64,000 nucleotides of DNA from Microcosmobacter sp040493455 (GCF_040493455.1 NZ_JANFDA010000002.1:186001-250000), one strand, 5' to 3'; shown: positions 27,624-36,426, counted from the stretch's first letter. Notes: generated from the sequence alone by a model not told the origin. Translations and numbers: made by a program.

Positions 27624-28547
27624 ATGGCAGATTCGATCAAAATATTTGCGCCTGCCACAGTGGCAAACCTATCATGTGGATTTGATGCTCTCGCTCTTGC
27701 TTTAGCTGGAAAAGGTGATGAAATGGTTTTTACCAAAACAGATTCTGGTGAATTAAAAATTACCAAGATTGAAGGTGCTAATCTTCCATACGATATTGAT
27801 GATAATTTAGTAGGAACCGTAGCCAAGGCTATGCTAGCTGAGGCTAATGTTGATCTTGGAATAGATATAGAAATCTATAAAGGTTTTAAACCAGGAAGTG
27901 GCTTGGGATCGAGTGCTGCAAGTGCAGCAGGTACAGCTGTTGCTGTAAATCACCTATTAGGAAATCCATTTTCAAACTTAGAGCTTACAAAGTTTGCCAT
28001 GCTAGGAGAAGAAGCTGCTTGCGGATCACAGATCGCAGATAACGTATCTGCGGCTATTTATGGTGGCTTTGTTTTGGTAAGAAGTTATGAGCCATTAGAA
28101 ATCGTAAGCTTACCTGTTCCAGATGATTTATATGTCACTGCGCTTCACCCTCAGATTGAAATAAAAACAGAAGATGCCAGAAATATTTTGCCCAAAGAAG
28201 TGCCATTAAAAACAGCTATTTACCAATGGGCAAATGTTGGTGGTTTTATAAGCGGTTTGTATCAAAATGACTATGAGCTTATAAGCAGATCATTACAAGA
28301 TCATATCGTGGAACCTGCTAGAAAACGCTTGATTCCTCATTTCGATGCGGTAAAAGCTGCTGCCATGAATGTTGGTGCGCTAGGTTCTGGAATATCTGGT
28401 GCAGGCCCTACAATTTTTGCACTTTCAAAAGGAAAGGAAACATCAGAGAACGTGAAAAATGCTATGCAAAGCGTATATGAAGGAAAAGAGATTCCTTTCA
28501 ATATTTTTAATTCAGAAATAAATACTTCAGGAGTTCAAATTATATGA
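27624..28547 (+). CDS. thrB: Homoserine kinase
   Basis: The 307-residue GHMP kinase starts MADSIKIFAPATVANLSCGFDALALAL. PGSGLGSSAASAAGTAVA is the ATP-binding loop, and GISGAGPTIFALS is the C-terminal GHMP motif. It phosphorylates homoserine using ATP. The start ATG 27624 lies one base after the thrA stop; an upstream in-frame start at 27591 would add an unrelated extension inside thrA. The end overlaps thrC by 4 bases (ATGA). Confidence 0.96.
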   Translation: MADSIKIFAPATVANLSCGFDALALALAGKGDEMVFTKTDSGELKITKIEGANLPYDIDDNLVGTVAKAMLAEANVDLGIDIEIYKGFKPGSGLGSSAASAAGTAVAVNHLLGNPFSNLELTKFAMLGEEAACGSQIADNVSAAIYGGFVLVRSYEPLEIVSLPVPDDLYVTALHPQIEIKTEDARNILPKEVPLKTAIYQWANVGGFISGLYQNDYELISRSLQDHIVEPARKRLIPHFDAVKAAAMNVGALGSGISGAGPTIFALSKGKETSENVKNAMQSVYEGKEIPFNIFNSEINTSGVQII

Positions 28548-29842
28548 ATTACTACAGCTTAAACAGACAGGCTCCAGATGCATCATTCAGAGAAGCCGTA
28601 ATTAGAGGATTAGCGCCAGATAAAGGATTGTATTTTCCTGAATCTATTACGCCGTTACCAAAATCCTTTTTTGACAATATTGATGCCTTAAGCTATTCAG
28701 AAATTGCCTTTGAAGCCATCAAACAATTCATTGTACCCGAAATCCCTGAAGATCAGCTGAAACGCATCATTGAAGAAACACTATCTTTTGATTTCCCTGT
28801 AGTAGAACTTACTGAGAACATTTCTACTTTGGAGCTATTTCACGGTCCTACGATGGCATTCAAAGACGTTGGTGCACGTTTTATGGCGCGTTGCTTAGGC
28901 TATTTTAATAAGGCTAATACCGAAGAAGTGACGGTTTTAGTAGCGACATCTGGTGACACTGGAGGTGCCGTAGCCAATGGATTTTTGGGTGTTAAAGGTG
29001 TTAATGTAGTTATCCTTTACCCTTCAGGAAAAGTAAGTGATATTCAAGAAAAACAGTTGACCACTTTGGGACAGAATATTACAGCCTTGGAAGTGGATGG
29101 TGTTTTTGATGATTGCCAAGATATGGTAAAGCGTGCTTTTCTGGACGATGCTTTGACTAGTCAAATGCAGTTAACCTCAGCCAATTCCATTAATGTAGCG
29201 CGTTGGTTACCGCAATTGTTTTATTTTATGTTTGCATACAAGCAGTTGCACAACAAGCACAATGATATAGTATTTACGGTTCCTAGCGGTAATTTTGGAA
29301 ACATTTGTGCTGGTATGATGGCACAGCAATTAGGGCTTCCTGTGAAACATTTCGTTGCAGCAAATAATGCCAACCATGTAGTAACTACTTATTTGCAAAC
29401 TCAAGAATATAATCCGCAACCTACAACGCCAACAATAAGCAATGCTATGGATGTTGGAAATCCTAGCAATTTTGTGCGCATTCAAGAGATTTACAAGAAT
29501 GATTTTGAAACGCTAAAAGCTAACCTTACCTCCTATCACTTTACAGACGATGCTACCAAAACGGCAATGCTTGAACTGTATAAAAATCATAATTACGTTG
29601 CCGATCCTCATGGAGCTGTAGGTTATTTGGGTTGCAAAGACTATTTAAAGACTAATCCTAATGCCCATTGCGTCTTTTTAGAAACGGCACATCCTGTAAA
29701 GTTTCTAGATGTAGTTGAAGAGGTTGTTGAGGAAAAGCAGCCACTACCAAAGCAAATACAAGCTGTGATGGACAAAGAAAAAGCTTCTATAAAGATCAGT
29801 AATTATGAAGAGTTAAAAGGTTTTTTACTCTCAAAAAACTAG
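28544..29842 (+). CDS. thrC: Threonine synthase
   Basis: This 432-residue PLP enzyme has the N-terminal signature DASFREAVIRGLAPDKGLYFPE. The cofactor lysine is in HGPTMAFKDVGARFMAR, the phosphate-binding ATSGDTGGAVANG loop follows, and FTVPSGNFGNICAGMMA comes after that. It converts O-phosphohomoserine to threonine, completing the operon. Translational coupling to thrB is indicated by ATGA. Confidence 0.96.
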   Translation: MNYYSLNRQAPDASFREAVIRGLAPDKGLYFPESITPLPKSFFDNIDALSYSEIAFEAIKQFIVPEIPEDQLKRIIEETLSFDFPVVELTENISTLELFHGPTMAFKDVGARFMARCLGYFNKANTEEVTVLVATSGDTGGAVANGFLGVKGVNVVILYPSGKVSDIQEKQLTTLGQNITALEVDGVFDDCQDMVKRAFLDDALTSQMQLTSANSINVARWLPQLFYFMFAYKQLHNKHNDIVFTVPSGNFGNICAGMMAQQLGLPVKHFVAANNANHVVTTYLQTQEYNPQPTTPTISNAMDVGNPSNFVRIQEIYKNDFETLKANLTSYHFTDDATKTAMLELYKNHNYVADPHGAVGYLGCKDYLKTNPNAHCVFLETAHPVKFLDVVEEVVEEKQPLPKQIQAVMDKEKASIKISNYEELKGFLLSKN

Positions 29843-29851
29843 CCTAGCATT

Positions 29852-29859
29852 TATCTTTG
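29852..29859 (+). promoter_or_regulatory. -7 box TATCTTTG close to the DUF1853 start
   Basis: A TAnnTTTG match whose end lies only 5 bases before the ATG at 29865, so transcription would begin at or beside the start codon (possible leaderless mRNA). No TTG at 19-base spacing. Confidence 0.4.
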
Positions 29860-29864
29860 TATCA

Positions 29865-30671
29865 ATGCAAACGCTCAATAATTCTTATCGGTTTCAAGGT
29901 TTTATAAACACTCCTAATCTTTGGGAAAATGATGAGGTATATGGACTACCACAATTTCATATAGAACCTTCTGGCAAGCCTTACAAACACACATACAATA
30001 AGCCTTTAAGGCTGGGTAAGTTAGTAGAGCGTTTTTTGATTCATGAGCTGCAGCAACGTTCTCATATTTCGATTATTTCCGAAAATCATCAAGTACAAGA
30101 TGGCACATTAACCCTTGGTGAATTGGATTGCTTATTACTTTTGAAAAACATACCAATTCATTTAGAGATCGTATACAAATTTTATCTCTATGATGCTTCA
30201 GTTGGAACTACTATTTTAGATCACTGGATTGGACCAAATCGCAGAGATAGCCTGGTGAAAAAGTTAAATAAACTCAAAGAAAAACAACTTCCACTACTCC
30301 ACCATCCTATTACTAAATCATGGGTAAAATCTCTAGGTTATCATTCTGAAAAGTTTGGTCAACTAGTTTGTTTTAAGGCGCAACTATTTCTGCCTTATGC
30401 AGATAAAGACATAGACATTACTCCTCTAAACCAAACTTGTATTCAAGGTTATTATTTGACACCTAGTCAACTTTCAGAATTTAAAGATTGTAAATTCTAT
30501 ATTCCAAAAAAGTTAGATTGGTTAATGGACATACCAATACATATTGATTGGCTCACTTTTGAAGCTTTCAGAATAAAACTAAACGAATTCCTAGCAGAAA
30601 AAAGTGCTCCTCTCTGTTGGGTGAAACGACCCAATGGCGAAACACTAAAACTCTTTGTCGTGTGGTGGTGA
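29865..30671 (+). CDS. DUF1853 family protein
   Basis: The 268-residue soluble protein matches DUF1853: RLGKLVERFLIHELQ, then GELDCLLLL near residue 85, and HLEIVYKFYLYD (E and K in a PD-(D/E)xK-like arrangement), then LDHWIGPNRRDSLVKKLNKLKEKQLPLL. The pattern GELD...EIVYKF suggests an inactive or active nuclease-like fold, but the function is unknown. It follows thrC by 22 bases but has its own -7 box. Confidence 0.8.
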   Translation: MQTLNNSYRFQGFINTPNLWENDEVYGLPQFHIEPSGKPYKHTYNKPLRLGKLVERFLIHELQQRSHISIISENHQVQDGTLTLGELDCLLLLKNIPIHLEIVYKFYLYDASVGTTILDHWIGPNRRDSLVKKLNKLKEKQLPLLHHPITKSWVKSLGYHSEKFGQLVCFKAQLFLPYADKDIDITPLNQTCIQGYYLTPSQLSEFKDCKFYIPKKLDWLMDIPIHIDWLTFEAFRIKLNEFLAEKSAPLCWVKRPNGETLKLFVVWW

Positions 30672-30685
30672 AACCAATCTACCGG

Positions 30686-30715
30686 TTGACTAATTGTAAT
30701 ATTTTTTTACATTTG
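30686..30715 (+). promoter_or_regulatory. Promoter TTG-N19-TACATTTG for the leader-EF-G unit
   Basis: TTG (30686-30688) and TACATTTG (30708-30715) are exactly 19 bases apart, a full consensus match. The predicted transcription start is ~30722, 15-20 bases before the first leader ORF. Confidence 0.75.
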
Positions 30716-30738
30716 CACACATCATTAGATTAAACACA

Positions 30739-30828
30739 ATGACATTATTCGTTAAACATATCAATGTAACTGCCTTAAACAGAGCAATTAGAGCTGTGTA
30801 TTTTGGTAGTATGAGACAACGAATCTAA
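30739..30828 (+). CDS. Leader peptide 1 (29 residues) upstream of the EF-G paralogue
   Basis: A short ORF, ATG 30739 to TAA 30826-30828, immediately downstream of a consensus promoter and followed 30 bases later by a terminator hairpin. The peptide starts MTLFVKHINV and ends GSMRQRI. The SMRQR stretch is an Arg-X-Arg motif like that in the ErmDL leader (MRLR), where macrolides stall the ribosome. Translation is inferred from position only; too short to judge by composition. Confidence 0.45.
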   Translation: MTLFVKHINVTALNRAIRAVYFGSMRQRI

Positions 30829-30858
30829 GCGAAGACCATCTTTATAAGTTATATAAGG

Positions 30859-30882
30859 CCTCTCGTTTAGAGAGGTTTTTTT
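30859..30882 (+). terminator. Attenuator/terminator 1
   Basis: CCTCTC (30859-30864), loop GTTTA, GAGAGG (30870-30875), then seven Ts. It lies between leader peptide 1 and leader peptide 2, so in the default state it would stop transcription ~160 bases after the promoter. Confidence 0.75.
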
Positions 30883-30933
30883 GTACTACCAACTTTCGTC
30901 ACCCAAAAATTTATTGTACAGACAAAAAATCTT

Positions 30934-30990
30934 ATGAAGCTACTATTATCAATACTGTTTTTATTAATCCGAGAGATTCGGGAGAGGTAG
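30934..30990 (+). CDS. Leader peptide 2 (18 residues), Leu-rich with Arg-X-Arg end
   Basis: ATG 30934 to TAG 30988-30990 encodes MKLLLSILFLLIREIRER. The second half is RNA that can refold: GGGAGAGG (30980-30987) at the end of the ORF can pair with the 5' arm CCTCTCTT of the following terminator (31018-31025, two G-T pairs). A ribosome stalled before this point would leave the anti-terminator free; one that reaches the stop codon would cover it. It is the classic layout of a ribosome-sensing attenuator. Like leader 1 it ends in Arg-X-Arg. Confidence 0.5.
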   Translation: MKLLLSILFLLIREIRER

Positions 30991-31016
30991 CTATTGTCTT
31001 TACTCAAACATTAATG

Positions 31017-31041
31017 GCCTCTCTTTTTGGGAGGCTTTTTT
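31017..31041 (+). terminator. Attenuator/terminator 2
   Basis: GCCTCTC (31017-31023), loop of five Ts, GGGAGGC (31029-31035) with one G-T pair, then six Ts, ending 22 bases before the EF-G-like ATG. Its sequence resembles terminator 1, so the two modules may have arisen by duplication. Confidence 0.8.
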
Positions 31042-31063
31042 ATTACTTTTAAAACTTATAAAA

Positions 31064-33136
31064 ATGAAACGAATATTAAATCTTAGAAATATAGGAATCA
31101 TAGCTCATGTCGATGCTGGTAAAACAACTGTAACAGAACGTATGTTGTATTATACTGGTCTTATACATAAGTTAGGAAACGTAGACGATGGAAATACTGT
31201 AACAGATAGCGATCCTCAAGAAGCGAAACGAGGCATCACAATTTCTTCTTCTGCAGTATCTACCAAATGGCAATTCGATGCTAAAATGTATGATATCAAT
31301 ATTATTGATACTCCTGGACACGTTGATTTTGCTATAGAAGTAGAACGCTCATTAAGAATATTGGATGGCGCTGTAGCTGTTTTTTGTGCCGCTTCTGGTG
31401 TACAATCTCAGTCAGAATCTGTTTGGTCACAGTCTGATAAATATGAAGTTCCAAAGATTGGATTCATAAATAAAATGGATCGTATTGGAGCAGATTTCTT
31501 TAAAACTGTAGATCAAATAGAATATACTTTTGGTGTACAAACTCTATTGCTACAAATTCCTATTGGAAGTGGTGATGATTTTGAGGGTGTTATTGACCTG
31601 ATTTCTCGGAAGGCTTTGTATTGGAATAAAGCAGATTCTGGACGCACATGGAACGAAACGCAGATTCCTGAAGACTATCTGAATATTGTCCAAGTACGTA
31701 GGAGCAGGTTATTAGAACAAATAGCTGAACAAGACGATATCTTCATGCAGTTATATCTTGAAGACAAAGATTTTTCGCAGGAAGCTATCAATGAAGCTAT
31801 TCGTAGAATAACACTTCTGAGAAAGGCTGTTCCTATTTTGTGTGGTTCAGCATTCAAGAATATTGGTGTACAGCCGTTATTAAATGCGGTTGGCTTGTAT
31901 TTGCCTTCACCTTTAGATCTTGATGCAATTGAAGGATTTGATCCTATACAAGAAACTGTACAAATACGTAAGAGACTAAGCACAGAGACACGTACAGCTT
32001 TTGTTTTCAAGGTCTTGACAGACAAATACATTGGAAAACTAGCAATGGTACGCTTGTATTCTGGTATTATCAAACCTGGGGATTCATTCATTAATTCTCG
32101 TACTCAACAAAAAGAAAGAGTAAGTAGAATCATTAGAATCCAAGCAGATAAGATGATAGAGATGGAACAAGCCGAAGCAGGAGATATTTGTGGTTTGGTG
32201 GGTGTAAAAAGCGTAACCACTGGAGATACATTATCCGAATTGAATTCGCCTTTTGTTTTAGAAGCGATTCAATTCCCAAATCCAGTGATAAGCTTAGCGA
32301 TTGAGCCTAAGTATAGAAATGACGAAAAGAAGTTTGCCGATGCCTTATCAAAGCTAGCAAGTGAAGATCCTTCGTTGCATGTTAAGGTCGATCAGCAGAC
32401 AGGTCAAACATTATTTTTAGGAATGGGTGAATTACATCTAGAGGTACGTTTGGAAACCCTAAGAAGTCAATTTGGTATTGAAGTCAATAAAGGTGAACCA
32501 AAAGTATCTTACATGGAGCAATTGGTTAAAACCGTTACCCACAGAGAACTTTTTAAAAAGCAATCTGGTGGTGATGGACAATATGCAGATATTTCATTTG
32601 AAATTGGTCCTAGAGATGATAACGAGGAAGGCCTACTATTTATTAATAATATAAAAGGTGGAGTCATTCCTAGGGAGTTCATACCTAATGTTGAAAAAGG
32701 ATTTCAAAAGGCTATGGTATCTGGAGTTTTACTAGGTTATCCTGTAAAAGGCATGAAAGTTACTTTGTTCGACGGAGGAACTCATGCAACAGATTCTCAT
32801 GGATACGATTTTGAAACAGCTGCTGAAAAAGGTTTTAAAGTTGCTGCTATGGAAGCTGGTATAGAATTATTAGAACCAATAATGATTGCTGAAATCATTT
32901 GTCCTGAAGAATTCTTAGGCAAAATTACTGGAGATGTCAACAGACGTCGTGGTATCATAAATTCTATAGAAGACAGTGATAACAAACAAAAAGTAATTGC
33001 CGAAGTTCCTTTAAAAGAGACCTTTGGTTATATTTCTACAGTAAGAACATTAACTAGTGGTAGAGGAACTGTAAGCTTACAAATGCATGCTTATAAACCT
33101 GTTCCAGCAAACATCGCTGAAGGCATGATTGCTTAA
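31064..33136 (+). CDS. Elongation factor G paralogue (EF-G2-like translational GTPase)
   Basis: The 690-residue protein covers all five EF-G domains. The GTPase motifs are intact: AHVDAGKTT (G1), RGITI (G2), DTPGH (G3), NKMD (G4), GSA (G5). Domain IV (GDGQYADISFEIGP, GGVIPREFIPNVEKG) and domain V (EVPLKETFGYISTVRTLTSGRG) are present. Near the effector loop it reads TVTDSDPQEAKRGITI instead of the main EF-G sequence, and no rpsL/rpsG/tuf genes flank it. It is therefore a second, non-operonic EF-G rather than the str-operon fusA. It is controlled by two leader/terminator modules, pointing to induction when ribosomes stall (antibiotic or starvation). Ribosome rescue or protection is inference. 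Confidence 0.85.
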   Translation: MKRILNLRNIGIIAHVDAGKTTVTERMLYYTGLIHKLGNVDDGNTVTDSDPQEAKRGITISSSAVSTKWQFDAKMYDINIIDTPGHVDFAIEVERSLRILDGAVAVFCAASGVQSQSESVWSQSDKYEVPKIGFINKMDRIGADFFKTVDQIEYTFGVQTLLLQIPIGSGDDFEGVIDLISRKALYWNKADSGRTWNETQIPEDYLNIVQVRRSRLLEQIAEQDDIFMQLYLEDKDFSQEAINEAIRRITLLRKAVPILCGSAFKNIGVQPLLNAVGLYLPSPLDLDAIEGFDPIQETVQIRKRLSTETRTAFVFKVLTDKYIGKLAMVRLYSGIIKPGDSFINSRTQQKERVSRIIRIQADKMIEMEQAEAGDICGLVGVKSVTTGDTLSELNSPFVLEAIQFPNPVISLAIEPKYRNDEKKFADALSKLASEDPSLHVKVDQQTGQTLFLGMGELHLEVRLETLRSQFGIEVNKGEPKVSYMEQLVKTVTHRELFKKQSGGDGQYADISFEIGPRDDNEEGLLFINNIKGGVIPREFIPNVEKGFQKAMVSGVLLGYPVKGMKVTLFDGGTHATDSHGYDFETAAEKGFKVAAMEAGIELLEPIMIAEIICPEEFLGKITGDVNRRRGIINSIEDSDNKQKVIAEVPLKETFGYISTVRTLTSGRGTVSLQMHAYKPVPANIAEGMIA

Positions 33137-33140
33137 ATCT

Positions 33141-33170
33141 AGAACGTCAAGCTTTTGCTTGACGTTCTTT
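33141..33170 (+). terminator. Terminator after the EF-G paralogue
   Basis: A perfect stem, GAACGTCAAGC (33142-33152), loop TTTT, GCTTGACGTTC (33157-33167), followed by TTT. It lies 4 bases after the stop codon. Confidence 0.8.
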
Positions 33171-33203
33171 ATATTATACTGTTTCAATAAAGCTGTACAC
33201 TAA

Positions 33204-33902
33204 TCATTCACAATTAATTATAAAGCTTTCTCTCAGTTCATACATCTTCAATAACAAACCTTGTTTCAAGAGTAAATCATTCCACTGGCTCATAAAGCTT
33301 TTGGTCAGTGTTGGATTGGTAAGAAATTCACCCCTAAAAAAAACACTCTTCCATTCAGCATTTATTTTATTAACCTCGTCTTGGGCATGGTAAATGGATT
33401 CAATTCCCGTTAAACATTCAAAACTTGTAACACTCATATAATTGGTTTCTTTAAAAGAATTCCAAATGATATCCGTTAGACGCGCAGCGACCAACTTCGA
33501 TGTTATATTCATGTCCATATCCCCTCTTAACCTCAACAAATCACCGGGCAAAGGTTCCTGTGCTTCTAAAGTAAATATCGGTTTAACTTGACTGAGAAAA
33601 GCGTCTAAAGTATCTGCAGGCACTAAAAGCTCCAAATCATTACTGATGTAATTAATCACAACATCAAAAGCTTCATATTTGGTTTTCAGCGTATTGTGAT
33701 AATCCTCCAAAGCAGAATGATTATCGTCCAACTCTCTAAGAACCTGAACCATAGCGTCTTGCTTAGACTCTAATAATGCTTTATTTTGAAAATAATCGTT
33801 GATATATAGACCAGCGATAATACCAAACATGGTAGAGAAAATGGTAATAATCCAATTGTTATTGAGCCACTTATTGAATTTATTAAAACTAGTTTTGGAC
33901 AT
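33204..33902 (-). CDS. Single-pass membrane protein of unknown function
   Basis: The 232-residue protein has one N-terminal transmembrane helix (~17-35, WIITIFSTMFGIIAGLYI) and a mainly helical, charged remainder with an early coiled-coil-like stretch (SKQDAMVQVLRELDDNHSALEDYHNTLKTKYEAF). I do not recognise a family; the layout resembles small membrane-anchored sensors of the DUF6090 kind, but this is not certain. It lies alone between an EF-G paralogue and gcvT. Confidence 0.65.
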   Translation of the reverse strand: MSKTSFNKFNKWLNNNWIITIFSTMFGIIAGLYINDYFQNKALLESKQDAMVQVLRELDDNHSALEDYHNTLKTKYEAFDVVINYISNDLELLVPADTLDAFLSQVKPIFTLEAQEPLPGDLLRLRGDMDMNITSKLVAARLTDIIWNSFKETNYMSVTSFECLTGIESIYHAQDEVNKINAEWKSVFFRGEFLTNPTLTKSFMSQWNDLLLKQGLLLKMYELRESFIINCE

Positions 33903-34036
33903 ATTCTTTAAGGTTTAGAACAGGTGTCATATTTTGTTTACGGTATAACACTTCGATTTTAAAAATACATAAAAATAAGATGCTTCTCTTTACGTTTTAA
34001 CAGAACTTTGATAACCAAAATCGTTTAAAATTTGTG

Positions 34037-34044
34037 TAGATTTG
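34037..34044 (+). promoter_or_regulatory. -7 box TAGATTTG upstream of gcvT
   Basis: TAnnTTTG match 25 bases before the gcvT ATG. The nearest TTG upstream is 26 bases away, longer than ideal. Confidence 0.4.
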
Positions 34045-34069
34045 CGCATCAAAATTTACTGCATACCTA

Positions 34070-35152
34070 ATGAAAAATACTGCTTTAACTTCCACACACG
34101 AAGCATTGGGTGCCAAAATGGTACCATTTGCTGGTTATAATATGCCTGTTCAATACGAAGGTGTTAACATAGAACACGAAACTGTAAGAAACGCTGTAGG
34201 TGTATTTGATGTTAGTCACATGGGCGAATTCCTCATAGAAGGTCCAAATGCTCTTGAACTGATACAAAAAGTATGTAGCAACGATGCTAGCAAGCTTACA
34301 GTGGGTAAAGCACAGTATAGTTGCCTGCCAAATGATACTGGTGGTGTTGTAGATGACCTTATTGTATACAGAGTTAAAGATGAAACGTATTTATTGGTAG
34401 TTAATGCAAGTAATATTGAAAAAGACTGGAATTGGATTTCTTCCAAAAATGATGTTGGCGCAGAAATGCGAGATATCTCAGAAGATTTTTCACTATTAGC
34501 AATACAAGGTCCAAAGGCTGTTGAAGCTATGCAAAGTTTGAGTTCTCATGACCTATCAGAGATTAAGTTCTACAACTTTGTGGTTGGTGATTTTGCAGGT
34601 ATAGAGCACGTTATTATTTCAGCAACTGGATATACAGGAAGTGGTGGTTTTGAAATTTATTGCAAGAATTCCGAAGTAAAACAGATTTGGGATAAAGTAC
34701 TAGAAGCAGGTGCAGATTATGGTATCAAGCCTATTGGTTTGGCTGCTAGAGACACCTTACGATTAGAAATGGGATATTGCTTATACGGTAACGATATTGA
34801 CGACACTACCTCTCCTATTGAAGCAGGTCTAAGCTGGATATGCAAATTCAATAAATCCTTTACTAATTCTGAAGCTTTAGAAGATGAAAAGCGTAGAACT
34901 CCAGAACGCAAGCTTGTAGCATTCGAATTGGATGATAGAGGTATTCCGCGTCAAGGATATGATATCGTTGATAACTCCGGAAAAACTATTGGTAATGTAA
35001 CCTCTGGTACTATGAGTCCTAGCCTTGGGAAAGGTATTGGTTTGGGATATGTACCTACAGTATTTTCAGAAGTTGGAAGTAAGATCAATATTCAGGTCCG
35101 TAAAAAAGCGATTCCGGCTACTGTAGTAAAATTACCGTTTTACAAAAAATAG
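34070..35152 (+). CDS. gcvT: Glycine cleavage system aminomethyltransferase (T protein)
   Basis: This 360-residue protein has full GcvT length and signatures: MVPFAGYNMPVQYEGV, VFDVSHMGEF, DDLIVYR, the tetrahydrofolate-site GYTGSGGFEIYC, and LRLEMGYCLYGNDIDDTTSPIEAGL. It transfers the aminomethyl group from the H protein to tetrahydrofolate, releasing ammonia and 5,10-methylene-THF. gcvP and gcvH are not in the window, usual for Flavobacteriia where these genes are scattered. Confidence 0.96.
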   Translation: MKNTALTSTHEALGAKMVPFAGYNMPVQYEGVNIEHETVRNAVGVFDVSHMGEFLIEGPNALELIQKVCSNDASKLTVGKAQYSCLPNDTGGVVDDLIVYRVKDETYLLVVNASNIEKDWNWISSKNDVGAEMRDISEDFSLLAIQGPKAVEAMQSLSSHDLSEIKFYNFVVGDFAGIEHVIISATGYTGSGGFEIYCKNSEVKQIWDKVLEAGADYGIKPIGLAARDTLRLEMGYCLYGNDIDDTTSPIEAGLSWICKFNKSFTNSEALEDEKRRTPERKLVAFELDDRGIPRQGYDIVDNSGKTIGNVTSGTMSPSLGKGIGLGYVPTVFSEVGSKINIQVRKKAIPATVVKLPFYKK

Positions 35153-35181
35153 GTGCATCATGTTGTAATGAAGATTGATTA

Positions 35182-36012
35182 ATGAAGCAGCACGAACAGA
35201 AACATAGAATATTAATACTCGGTGCGAGTGGCTTTTTGGGTAATGCCATTTACAGAGAGCTTTGCTCCTACTTCAAAACCTTCGGTACGTATTTCACACC
35301 TAGAAAAGAATTTGAAGACAATCAGCACTTCTTTCAATACAATGTTGAAGAAGACGATGTATACGAAATTTTAAACGCTACAAGACCCTCTATAATCATT
35401 TCAGCATTAAGAGGTGATTTTCATGCGCAAACTATAGCCCATCAACACATAGCAGAATATGTATCGCAGAACGATTGTAAAATCATATTCCTCTCCTCTG
35501 CCAATGCCTTTGATGCCTATAGTAAATATCCTAGCTACGAATTAGACAAAACCCTTAGCCATAGCATCTATGGGCACTTCAAAATAAAAATTGAAAATAT
35601 GCTACTGCGTTTGCCAAAAAGGCAAGTGGTAGTCATCAGATTGCCTATGGTATTTGGTATTCAATGTCCAAGAATACAGGAGATAAAAACCAATCTCAAA
35701 GACAATGAAGCTGTTGAAATCTTTCCTAATCTCATTATGAATGTGACCATAGACACTAAGATTACACAGCAGGTTCATTATATTATCAATAGAAATAAAC
35801 ATGGTGTGTTTCATCTAGGAAGCACAGACTTAGTACACCACGATGATTTTATTAAAGAAATCATAGCTCTTATTACAGACAAACGTGCTAAATACAAACA
35901 TGTGTATACCACAAACGAGGATCGCTATCTGGCCGTTTTACCAAAATACAATAAGCTGCCTAAGCATTTACAGATTACTAGCGAAAAAGTCCTCGAAGAG
36001 CTAAACAAATAG
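35182..36012 (+). CDS. NAD(P)-dependent SDR / RmlD-like sugar reductase
   Basis: The 276-residue Rossmann protein has the N-terminal glycine motif LILGASGFLGNAIY. The catalytic YxxxK is in HSIYGHFKIKIENMLL, preceded by a SSANAFDAYS loop. The later VIRLPMVFGIQ and GVFHLGST segments match the extended SDR family including dTDP-4-dehydrorhamnose reductase. The true substrate is not clear and no rml genes are near. It starts 29 bases after gcvT and may be co-transcribed. Confidence 0.8.
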   Translation: MKQHEQKHRILILGASGFLGNAIYRELCSYFKTFGTYFTPRKEFEDNQHFFQYNVEEDDVYEILNATRPSIIISALRGDFHAQTIAHQHIAEYVSQNDCKIIFLSSANAFDAYSKYPSYELDKTLSHSIYGHFKIKIENMLLRLPKRQVVVIRLPMVFGIQCPRIQEIKTNLKDNEAVEIFPNLIMNVTIDTKITQQVHYIINRNKHGVFHLGSTDLVHHDDFIKEIIALITDKRAKYKHVYTTNEDRYLAVLPKYNKLPKHLQITSEKVLEELNK

Positions 36013-36066
36013 GTTAAAAATCCAGTAATTTTCATTACATTTAATACGGATTATTAATACACATTT

Positions 36067-36360
36067 ATGACACCTTTATCTGAAGACTTAATCGAAAAAA
36101 AACTACTACACTTCCCAGATTGGGAATACTATGACAATGCGCTTTGGGCCGAATTTGAATTCGACAATTTCAAGGATTGTTTTAGTGCTATGAGTCGTAT
36201 TGCTTTTGAGTGCGAAGCACAAAATCATCATCCGTCGTGGAGCAATGTTTACAATGTACTTACCATATCGCTATCCACACACGATGCCAATGGTGTAACT
36301 GAAAAGGATTTTAAACTTGCAGAAGCTATAGAAGCAATTGTAGAACTGCAAGAAGAATAA
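36067..36360 (+). CDS. 4a-hydroxytetrahydrobiopterin dehydratase (pterin-4a-carbinolamine dehydratase)
   Basis: The 97-residue protein covers the entire PCD family. EAQNHHPSWSNVYNVLTISLSTHDANGVTEKDFKLAEAIE holds the catalytic His-His-Pro (H74-like) and the Thr-x-x-Asp signature. It recycles the pterin cofactor of aromatic amino-acid hydroxylases, or has an independent role in pterin metabolism. No hydroxylase is adjacent. Confidence 0.92.
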   Translation: MTPLSEDLIEKKLLHFPDWEYYDNALWAEFEFDNFKDCFSAMSRIAFECEAQNHHPSWSNVYNVLTISLSTHDANGVTEKDFKLAEAIEAIVELQEE

Positions 36361-36361
36361 T

Positions 36362-36391
36362 TTGTTTTTGCCACTTACCTTTTTAAATTTG
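36362..36391 (+). promoter_or_regulatory. Promoter TTG-N19-TAAATTTG upstream of yebC
   Basis: TTG (36362-36364) and TAAATTTG (36384-36391) are 19 bases apart, a full consensus match, 35 bases before the yebC start. Confidence 0.7.
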
Positions 36392-36426
36392 CCATAACTG
36401 ACAATTTTATAATTCTTACTTAAGAT

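Noticed and set aside
30934..31041. Leader peptide 2 as a leucine-operon attenuator
   Set aside because: Seven Leu codons would suit leuL, but the downstream gene is an EF-G paralogue, not leuA/ilv, and leader 1 is not Leu-rich.
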